Shown here one piece after another: positions 13,001-25,000 of a stretch of DNA of 64,000 nt. The notes beneath the pieces were generated by a model that was not told the DNA's origin, searched no databases, and worked only from the letters and a program-made list of their open reading frames with translations. The translations under genes and the position numbers were made by a program. This DNA is from Anagrus nilaparvatae (Eukaryota > Arthropoda > Insecta > Hymenoptera > Mymaridae), in contig JAKSXM010000231.1 of NCBI GenBank assembly GCA_022575985.1, positions 28,930,501-28,994,500 on the forward strand, given 5' to 3'. Numbering within the stretch: position 1 is the stretch's first letter; each line of letters begins with the position of its first letter.

Positions 13001-16000
13001 TCTTGATCCAGCACCACCTTTAAATTATAAATTTTAATTTTACTGTGTTATATATTTTTTTTTATATTAAATATTTAAATTGTACCTGCAGAACTACCAA
13101 TTGTTGAAGCATGTTGACTTGTTACTTCAGCTTGGTTGTGTACTGATTCATTTGAATCTGATGACAGTGTGCCTAAAGTTGAGCCCAGTCTTTTTAAACT
13201 ATTTGCTCTTCTTACAATTGTTGCTACTGTTCTACAGTACAGTGCTTTTGCCAATGAATCACGTGTCATATTTGACTAAAAATAAATAAATAAACAAACA
13301 TGAATAAATGAAATAGTCTAACTTTAAAAATTATACTAAATACAAGTAAGTAAGCATGAATTTATCAAAACAATTCTGGTACTAGAAAACTCGTTTACAA
13401 GGTGTCAAATAATCTTTTAAAGTTAATTTTTTAATAAAAATACCCAACAAAATTTTTTTTCTTTGTAAAATTTAAAACTTCACAAATTACTGTATGTTTT
13501 TTTAAGAGCTTTGACCCTTTAATTAATGTTATTTAAGCTTCAATGAACTGTAAGTAAATTTTTTGCAAATTTAATACCTAGCGTTGCAAATAATATCATG
13601 TGTTACACGAGTATAATATTTTAAACCTAAAAAAGCTTGTTTATGATATTTCTTAAATTCACTGTAACTTTTTTGAGTAATTTGATATGAAAATTTTCAA
13701 ATTATAACTACAAGCAAAATCTTAATATTTTGGAAACCATTATAAGGACAATTAAATTAAAATTATATTGAAAGAGAAAATAATTATTGACAAATTTTAT
13801 GGACAAATTTTTTTAGGCCTTTTTTGATACAAATTAATATAAATTTTTATAACCCCTTTGCTCTGTGGATAGAAATTTACATCTTTTAAACAGCTTATTC
13901 TAGTTTCATTATTTATTAAAATAAGTTCTGCAGTAATTCATAATATTACGTATCCTTTTAAATCTCAATTTCATAAAATCCTAATTATATCTTAGTTTAT
14001 AAATACTATAATCCAAAGGAAGAATATAAAAATCAATATTTGCATAGAATACAAATTTAGTCATTTATTTTAAAAAATTAGTAAAAAATCAATTTCTAAG
14101 AGGCATAAATCTCTTAGAGCATATTAATTAAACACATAATAAATTTGTATAAACAAAAAATTATTTAATTCTTTGAAATTTGAATTCTGACACATTAACT
14201 TTTAAAATTAACATAGAGATTTATTACATAACTTTCCAATTTATAAAAATGCTATAGTCAAAGATAACTTTTAAATTTATTATCTAATTCAAAAAAAAAA
14301 TTCAAAAAAAAAAATAATAATAATAAAATATTTACCATATTAGCATCACAAAGTGATTTAACCAATTGACCACGTGCATTATGTGTTCTTGATGTTAAGC
14401 CACGTAATAATAATGTTGGTGTTATACCAAGTAATGCAGCAACAGATGATAATTCGTTTTCACCAATAACATCAACTTCAAGACCATTTTTATTATTATC
14501 AATAAAACCAACATTACCTAATATTAATACTGCTGCTAACACTCTAACAACATCCAAAAATGGTATTCCAAGGACACCTTTATTTTAAATTAAATATTTT
14601 TTATTAAATTATTGCTAATGTGACTCTATTATATTTTTATTTTAAATGATAAAAATCATTATTTTTGAGAAAAAAATTCCTGAATTAATAAGTAATATAT
14701 TTAAAGATTTTTTTTTTCAAAAAATGTAAATAATAGATTTCTTAGTATAAATACTAAGTAAAAAAAAAAATTATCATAAAATAAAGATTAAAATTAATAA
14801 ATTATTAGTCTATATTTCTCAATTATTTTAAAATTATGATAATTAAAGGTGTTATTATATACCTAAACATGCCTTCCATGCTTGAAATCTAATAGCATCT
14901 TCAGTTTCATTATGTCTCGTATCACCATTTTGTAAGTATCTTAAATTTTTAACATTATAACCTTCTAAATTTAATTTAACTCTTTCTTCGTGTGTAAGAC
15001 CAGCTAACATTTGATAAAATATATGATAATTTTTTTCATTCATTAATGGTTTTATAACTCTTGTTTGATCTAAAAAGTAACAATGTATTTTTGTTCTATA
15101 TAATGCACCATCGGTTACTTGTACTTCAATAAAGTGGCCCTAAAATTCAAAATTTATTAGTATTTCATCAAAGACTCAAGATTTTAATTAATTGGACTTA
15201 CGATTCTTGAACTTTCAGAATTAGTAGCAGTTTTGGCACAACCAAGAGATCTTAAAACAGTAAATGCAGCAGCTAAATGTTTAAATGCATCAGTTTCTGG
15301 TCCACCACCAGCAACATCAAATAATTGTCTTAATAATAACATCGATGCAAACGTTTTACCAGAACCACTTGTACCAGATAATATTATTGCTTGTGGATAA
15401 CCAGTTTCTGATTGTTGTCTGACTGCTTCTTGAACAACCCTATTTAAATGTGGTGATAATGGTGCAGCTCTTGTACTTGTTAATGTTAATGGATTACCAA
15501 CATTTGTATATGGATTCAAACATACTAAAATTGGTCCAATATTTGTCTACAAATAAAAAAAAATTTTTAAATTAATCGTTAAAAAATAATTGCAATTTCC
15601 TGTTCCTTTTAAATATCATTTATAATAGTGAATATGTGATACACATATGCTTTGATGCAGGTAAAAAAAAATAAAATAAAAAAATAAATAAATAAATCAC
15701 GACGAGTTTCAAATTTAAGACCGGTTCCTATACTCTTTTTTCGACACCGCCTACATTTTTGTTCCCATCGTCATGATGATCCTGATATACATGCATCCTT
15801 TATGCTTGTATTTACGATATAGTATTAGGTATATACTGCACTTTTTTTTTTTTAATTTTTTTAAGGCTCGTTTTACTCTCAACCCGTGCTTTCAACTTAT
15901 ATTTTATGTGTATTCAATGTATGAAAAGTATACTATAAGACAAAGGCTACTAAAAGTTGTTTTTTGTGCAGAATTTTAAGATAAATATTCGAGGATAAAT

Positions 16001-19000
16001 TTAAGATCAATGAAATTATATTTGGAAAATTGTTATTTTTAATTCCAAGTATTTCTTCTAAAAATATTTGTATAAATAATTTTATAAATTTTATATTATT
16101 TATACTACCAGAAATTGGTTTTGGAGGGCGCGATTTAAAATGTGGCGCCCCTAAAATGGGTTTCGGAGCCCTAAAATTTTTGTAATTTTACATACTAGCG
16201 GTTTGAAATAGTATATTTACGGCTCGTGTCCAGAAAAGTAAAGAATGGCCCAAATTGTACGTAAATTACCTTCGAGGTGAAGTCGAGGATGGTAACCAGC
16301 GATTTAGGGCATTCATTATTTATGGACAAGGGCCGTATGAAATTTTTTTGCGGCAGTAGCGAGAAATTTAATTTTAAATTCCAATTTAAATTTTTTTGAG
16401 AAATCCAACTTTTTGGCAAGGTTTTCATTTGGTTTAGTTTTTTGGCGAGAAACTCAAAAATTTGAAAAACTAATAATTTAAAAAATATGAGAACATCTTG
16501 TTCTTTTAATATACCAAATATAAAAATTTTTTATCTGCTAAATACTAGTACATGTTTAGAATTTCTTAGTGCTATTGTTCTATATATTTAGTATTCTCAA
16601 TTATACACTGTAAAAAGTAACTTTCTTAGATTTACAAAAAAAATTGAATTTTTTCGAAAAATTAGTAAATTTTCAAAAAATTCGAGAATTCTCAATTTTT
16701 TTTTGTGAATTTACGAAAAAAGTTATAAATTCACAACTATTTTTCGTAAATTTACAACTATTTTTTATAAATTTTCGAAAAAAAATTGTAAATTATAAAT
16801 TTTTCTTACGAATTTACAAAAAAAAACTCGAGAATACTCGAATTTTTTGTTGATATACTAAATTTAGTAATTATACGATTTTTTTCGAGTATTTACAAAT
16901 TTTTTTGAAAATTTACTAATTTTTCGAAAAAGCTCCAATTTTTTTTTTAATATAAGAAAGTTACTTTTTACAGTGTATATATTTTAAATTATGGGCTATC
17001 AAGTCAATATTAAGAATATTAAAAAATATAAAGCTAAAATTAGCTGAGAGTACTTATTTTTAGTCATATTTTAGGGAAAAAAATAGTTTAAATCAATTTC
17101 TGCTACCCTTCAGTTCAACCTAGACCCAGTTGGGGTGGAACCCTTCACCTAGATGATTCAATGTACGTGAAAAAAATTTAATTGACACAAAAATACATAA
17201 ATTGAGGCATAACCGCTCTGATAATTGATTTATTTAATTTAAACAACTGGTTCAGTTTTTAATAATTTTTGTAAAAAAGTACATAATTATAAAAAATAGA
17301 ATACATACGCATCTTTTTAAAAAATACAATAGTTCCCACATTAACTACTGTACAGGGTTCTCCAGAACCATTTACAAATAAACTATATATAATTAAAATT
17401 TAAATAGCATATAATTTAATTGTTAAAAGAACAACAATAAAAAGTGACTTTATTATCATCATTGTTTTTTTTTAATATATTTAAATTATTGTACGTTTGT
17501 TTGTAAAATATACATGTAAATTTGCATTTATATTTTAAAGTTCAACCCACGTTTTGCCGCTTTGCTTGAATTACATTCAGAAAGTACTATGATATAATAT
17601 GCTACCAAGAAAAGTATTATTACAGTTTAAAAAAGAAAAACATAAAAATTTTCTAAAAAAACAATGCTGCTAACAAAGTTTTAAACAATCCTGCGTTTAT
17701 TCGACCTATGCGAAATCAATTAATTTTCTTGTACTTTTTACAGATTTATATTTTTCCTACATATTGCAAAAAAAAATTAAAATTTTTTGTCTCCGAAAAA
17801 GCTGTATAAAAATTTAAAGAGAAGACCGTTTTGAATAAAAATTTAACTGAGTACTTGTAAGTTAGTGCCAAATCAAGTAATACCAATTGTGACTGTAAAA
17901 TTTTATAATATTTTTTAGATATTTCACTTTTTAACAAAAATCTCGGCAAAAATTTTAAAAAATTTTAGTTTTCCTGAAAATAGCTAAGTCGCAAAACTGT
18001 GGCCTATGTCACCCGCAGATTTTTTTTCTAAATTTTGACACCAGTTTTATGTAAATTGGTTCGGCGGATCTTTAGTTATAAAAGTAAATTCTCAAATCGG
18101 CGGATCTTTAGTTACAAAAGTAAATTCTCAAATATATTGAGTAGTAAGATTTCGTGTGAAGTTTAGTGAATTTTAATTGTGGAAAAACAAAAGAAAAAAC
18201 ACTATGTACAAATGTCAGATAACGTTGTTTTGGATATGGGCGGCAGTATGGACAAGGGTCACATAAAATTTTTCTAATCATTAAAAGAACTTCGTAAAAA
18301 TAAGATAAACAAGAAGAAGAAATGTGAAATAAGGATTGCCATTACAAGAGAAATGAAGTCCCAATGGAAAACTTCAAGTTTTCTTCTTGTATTTTCTTCT
18401 CATACCATTTAGGGCATCTGAAGTCAGAAGCCACTAAAAGATTGGATAAGCTTAAACAAAAAGCAAGAGTAACAATAATTATGTTATTACAAAGCACGCG
18501 TACAAATTTGACAAGGTTTAATAGAATAACATCGAGAGTTCATTAGGCTTGGAGTATTAGAAGCTTCACAGTAATATAACAAAATATCCGCTTCCACAAG
18601 AAACGTGTAAAGACCACAGCAGAAAATATAACGTCAATTCATTTGATAACACAATCCATCGTAAATTAAGAAGTTTAATTCAGTGTCATCAAAAGCACAC
18701 TTCTACAGATCGAAGAAATTAGAATTAATATACAGTATGTTAATTCTAATTTATTTGTTTTCAAAATGAAGTATTATATCCAATTTAAAAAAAAGTCTTC
18801 GAAATCAAGGTTTGGAAACAAAAATATTATGAAAATTTGCACACTAGTTTGAGAAATCTCTAGTTACAGAAACCAAAAAAACTTTGTTTTTTGATTATTT
18901 TTTTCATCTAGCACCTTTAAAAAATTAAAAATTTTTTTAAAAAAAGTTCGAGACTAATATATGCATAAAAATAATAAAAAAAATAAAAAAAGAAAAAAAA

Positions 19001-22000
19001 AATCATACATAAAAATAGGAAGTATATAAAGAGGACAAAGAAATAAATTGCCTTGAGTGCCGCAAAGACTGCATAAAAATATATAAATTCACCAATACAC
19101 ATTTACTTCTGTATAATATTTCTATGTATTTTCTCTTTGGTCAACTTTTCATACATATATAAAAATAATTATATATAATTTGTAATTACAACAAGTAACG
19201 TGTTTTAAAAATTTAAAAGATCATTATGAAAATACGTCATGATTACTTGCATAATGTGTACATGTATAATTTATATACGTTTCTCAGTAAATAAATAAAT
19301 AAAATAACTCTTACATGATATTGTTGAGATGTAAATCGTGCTTGAAGGCATTTAAGTACTGCATCTTCTGTAAGTGGTCCAGGTAAATGAATAAGGTCAT
19401 CCAAGGTTACTGTATTAACTGATGACCTAAGTATTGGTGATCCAATACTATCTTCTTTATTTTTTATTAAATATTTATCCTTATCATTAATATTATTATT
19501 ATTATTGCTATTATTATTATTATTTAAATTTTTGTGTTGCTGATGATTTTGAAGATTATGTGAATTTTTTGTTTCGTTAAGTATATTACTTATTGCTGGT
19601 GCACGTGAACACCCTAAAGCTGTCACACAGGATACGATTCCATCATCAGGTATGGAACAATGACGCTTCGATGGTTCTAAATCTAAAAAGATTTTAAGAA
19701 AATTTTTGCGATGATATGCATTCATATATAATATATTATCAAGTTAGCTTATAAATGTTTCATATATATAATGAGGGGCGTGCAAAAAAAGAATATCGAA
19801 AAAAATTTTTGACTTTTTCATTTTTTTTTTGAGTGATATTTAAACAGACAATTTTAATTATCATTTTTTACTAAAAAATAAATCATAATAATCAAATATG
19901 AAATCTGTCCAATTTTTTTGAAAAGTATCTTTAATCTTATAATAATCAAAAAAACGAGGATACTTTATGTGATAATAAGCTTAAAAAATAATAAACCAAA
20001 AAAATTCTTACCTTTAATTAAACGATTATTACTTGAAGATGTTTTATGAGGCAAAGTATTACTAGAATTTTGATGAATTAAAGCAGACGCTGTTATTTTA
20101 TGACCATTATTATGTGATCCATTTGTTGATTGTGGTAATGTACCTCTTGGTGGTACTGCAGGTGCATGATCATTATTTGACGATGAATGTTTATCTGGTG
20201 AATTTTTTGTTGGTAATGTTGAACTGTTACCTGGTGCAACATGTAAACGATTTCTTAATGTTACTAATTCAGTACTTAAACTGCGTAAACGTTGCTGGAG
20301 GTGCACTGCCTCATTTGATGATGATGCATCTGAAATTAAATTTATAATGTTAATAAAATTTTTTTTTTAAAATAAAATCTTAGAATACAACTTCAAGCAT
20401 TATTATTTTTATTTTATATCAATCTATAAAAACAATCATAAAATATATACTTTTTCTCGAGTCTTTTCGAATATAAAACAAACAATTTTGATTTTTCTTA
20501 TATACCTAAAATTCTATAATAATAAAATTTTACTGTCTAGAAATTTTATGTTCTATTATATTAGCGATAATTTTAACAAATAATATATTCGTTATTAGAA
20601 GTAATAAATAAACTCGTAAATAAATATTTGAAAATTATCATAGAAATACTTTTTTTTTTTTAAGTTTCAATCGATATAGAAAAATTTATATTTGTTAAAA
20701 CCCTGAAAATATAATATTGATAAGTGCTTTAGGGCATATTTTCAACTTTTTATTCTGTTTTTTTTTTTTTTTAAGATATTGGTAAATAGATTAATATTTC
20801 TTTTTATTTGCTTATTCAGTAAATTTAAATTCAATAAATGCAAATCGTAAAATTTTATTTAATATTGTAGTTTTATTAGGTTTTTTCAGATTATAATCCA
20901 GAATAATAATTGTGCGTTATCAAGTAGAAAAAGCAAAATTATCCTAAGGATAAGGGCCTTTGCCAACTATTTGCCTAAAAAAAAAATTAACAAAATTTCT
21001 AGGATCCAGGCAGAGTCAGCATTTTTAAAACACGGTATTCTGCATGTCACTAGATCAAAATTCCGAAAAATTTTGACTTAATTTTCAGATTTCTTAAAAT
21101 ATTTTACTTACGTCTTACTAGAATCAAAGTTATTTTTCCGAATAAAGGTAAATTAGTAAAATTTTCCGAGGATTCTAAAATTCAAGTCCAAAATTTAATT
21201 TGTAGACTTTAAGGAGGTGACTTAGACCATTTTTCATACCTTTATGTTAATATCATACTCCAAATTTTTCAAGTTGAGTGTTTACTTGTTCTTGAAAATA
21301 ACTAAAAAATTTTTTTTGTAAAATCTTTGTTATTATGTTTCTTTCCCAGAATTAATTCAAAAATACTTTCCCTCTCCCTAATACCCCTTAATCAACTTGA
21401 AAAGTAAATTAATTTTATACTCCAGTCAGAGAAAAATTGAAAAAATATGATATAAGTTTACATACTTCCTTTTTTTTGTTTGACTTTTGCGTTTTAAAAC
21501 ATTTTATCGCATTTTCACATTTATGTAATTTATTTAACTCCCAGGGGGTTAAATTGGGTAAAATCTAACCATACATTAAATTATTTAGCAAATAAAATGG
21601 TACGTGGAGGAGTTAGAGAGGCGGGGAAAAAAATTTGTTTGATGAATTTTGGAAAATGCATATTAACAAAGATTTTGCAAGAAAATATTTTCATAATCTG
21701 ATAATTCTATTAATTTCGACAAAGAATTAAAACATTCCACTATCAAAACTAATTTTTTAATCAAAATCATTGAAGAATTGGCCTATTATTACATTATACA
21801 CATTTACATTTAAATTCCAGATTAATAATTATTTTATTAAACAAGTATATATACTTGCACGTTCCAATACAAAAATTTGAAAATTTTCTTTATTATTATT
21901 AGGTAAATAAAAATAAAGACGATCAAAAATGGAACAAATTTAGAAATAATTTATTTATTTCGACGTTTCGAAAGCTCAGGCTTTCATTATCAAGAAAATC

Positions 22001-25000
22001 TGTAACAATTATAGTTATAATTTTATAAGATATTGTTTCTATTTATACTAAATTTGTTCCATTTTTGATCGTCTTTATTTTTATTTACCAGATTAATAAC
22101 TTGTGCATTGGGGCAATATTTTTCACATCCATTAATTTTCCAAGAAATGTTGGAAAATCCCAATAATGTTTGAAAACAGTGAATCATAAAAAATACTTAG
22201 AACAACAAAAATCAATGATATTATGCAAAAAATTAAATATAATTTTATTGCATTTTTAATGATAATTATTTTCATAAATATTTTAAAATAATTATCAAAT
22301 TAAGAAAATATTTTCAGTTATTATTTTTCATTAACGTACATACATTAAAAATTTTTAAATTATTTAACACAATATTTAACTCATGCATTATTTATTTTTT
22401 TACAATTAGCGAAATTAGACTAGAATTTATTTAAAAAATTTTACTGTTTTCCTGAGGACTTTTCCATGATATAGTACTGCTTTCTTATATTTGTACGAGT
22501 ACTTATATTTGTTTATCTCAAAACTTTAATTTAATTGTCAGCTAATCTTGATTGCGAATACTGTAAACTTTTGCGTATAAATCAACCTTTCATTCAAAAC
22601 CCAAAAAAATTGGAAAACGCCATTTAAAAATGATTTTAATAGGAAATCGCTATATTTGGGCATAAAATTTAAAAAAAATTCATGCAAAACCCTAAAAAAA
22701 AATTACTTTTATTTTTATGCCATTCAGGTACTTCAGTTTTCATTAAAATTGCCAACAACCCGTATATAATATGCGTGTGTTAAAAAATTGAACAGGTCCC
22801 ACTGTATACCACTGCGTATGTGTATTTTGCTCATTTGAACGCGGCAGGTCTCATTCCAGTTTTGGAAACTGGTTTTTTTTTGTATAAGTGTAAAGTTGCA
22901 TTAGTATATTACACACTTACACCTATAAAATACTCAATGAACATCTTTTTAACAGTTTATTTTTTGTTACTTTTTTTTAATATACATTTTTCATGCAGTT
23001 GTTTACTTCGTTCTTTGAGTTTATCTTTATTTTTTTTAATATTATTTATATTTTTTAGTAAATCTAATCAATTTAAGACTTATTGCAAATATTCATAAAA
23101 ATTAAAATATTCTATTTTTTACAGGATTGTTTGAATAATTGAACTTTTCGGCAATACACGAACTTCAAGACGATCTTTAGAAAAGGAACCAAAAACATGG
23201 TTCAATAGGCATAGAATACCTCATATATCATCAACCTTTATTTTTTTTTTCGATTTTTTACAGTGAATTGCACTTCCTAAGAAACGTTCTACAGGTATAT
23301 ACATATTTTAAACAGGTTGTGACATGATTAGTGAATGAAAACATCAAAACAGAATACCGTTTTTCTTTCAAATAAAAAAAATCGAGAACCATTTTAAAAT
23401 GTTGTATTATAATTTTAAAATTTTATTTGAATGAATGTTTTCTTAATTAAAATAGTTTGCTGGTCTGGAATTTATTTTTCAAAATCAAAAATCAATTAGG
23501 CATTAATTTTTTGGAACCAAAAATTAAAGATTTGATTTATTTTATAAAATTTCTATAAAAATTGGACATAATCAATAAATTTTTGATTTTTCTCAAAATT
23601 TAACTTAATTTGAAAATTAAAATTTAGTGTTGGAACTAGCCTATCTGCGGAATTTCAACTCTTTGGATTCGGGTTTAGACTAAAATTTTTCGAATCTAAT
23701 TTTTTCTCATCATAGCATTTTTTCTCCTAATATCAACCTAAAAATAAATTGTTTTGAAAAATAACTGCCAGATAAATACAAGATTTAATTCATATATTTA
23801 ATAAGTATTTATAAAATCAGAATATTTTTATATAATATCAAATAAAATGTTAGTTTATTATATTCAAAAGAGAAAGTTTAATAATATATCAGTTCTAGCC
23901 TACAAGGTAAGAATTAGTGTTTCGAGAGCAAGTGTCGACATGGTCGATTGGATTAACACTCGATTTACTATACAATATATTTTTACATGTACATAATATA
24001 TGAAAAAAACTGTATTCAATTTATTTTAATTTTCAAATCGATATAATATCAATTCGTTTGTTTGTTTTTATTATTTTGCAAGAAAAAAATTTTTTTAAAA
24101 ACTTGAATTTTCTTAAAACTTATGATCTATGGTCAGAAAAACAGAGAATGACCCGAATTTAACTTAAATTGCCTTCTGGGGCGAAGCCGAAACTGCGATT
24201 TAAAGTATTACATATTAACATGGAACATGTATTACTGACTTAGAATATTTTTGCTTTAGGAACTTAAAATAATTTCGATTTAAGGACTTAGAATAATTTC
24301 GATTTAGGAACTAAAAATAATCCAGGTTTAGGGACTTAGAATATTTTCGATTTAGCGACTTAATATATTTATATATAATAACACCGAGCATGCTTATAGA
24401 GTGGGGGTACCTTGGAAATCTAGAAATCAGGGGGGAGGGGGGTAAGAAGTGTTCGATTTAAGTGGGGGGGTCAAATAATATGTGTTATTTAAGGGGTGTG
24501 GTAAAATTTGTCCTATTTAAGGGGGGGGGGGTGGTTTAGTTTCTCCAATTTAAGAAGGGGGGGGGGGTAAATGTGTCCGATTTAAGATGAGATGTCAAAT
24601 AGGACCTAGAATAATTTCGATACTTAGAATCATTTTGATTCGATTTAGAGACTTGCCTCATTTTGATAAAGAAGTACAGAATAATAAGGATTTCAGGAGC
24701 TTAAAATATTTTTTTTTTTTGCTTAATGACTTAAAATTATAAAGGATTCAAGATTCAAAATATAAATCTAAACATGTTCCATGTTCGTTGGTTATAAGAT
24801 CACAAACCGGTTATAAGTTTTTTTTTCTGACTAAGGGTATACGAGTTTACTTCGAAAATAAATAGAAAATTTACTCACTTTCTGATCATTAGCTAGATTT
24901 ATAAAAGTTTAATTTGATAACTACTGTTACCGATCAAATAAAAATTAGATTACTTCTTATTAGTAAAAATACTGATATAAGCAAAATACCGATGTACGCA

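Larger units (their letters stand above)
15547..19314 (-). other. Intron 3 (3,768 bp), repeat-bearing
   Basis: Contains the foldback at 16,221-16,335, the MITE at 16,606-16,975 and a 36-bp tandem duplication at 18,061-18,132. 18,160-18,740 is less AT-rich than its surroundings and codon-like in places, but no protein family could be recognised there. The remainder is featureless AT-rich sequence. Confidence 0.6.

Noticed and set aside
13080..13289. Plus-strand frames opposite myosin exons (also at 9,287-9,469 and 20,114-20,347)
   Set aside because: They are antisense shadows of exons with strong splice and domain evidence on the minus strand.
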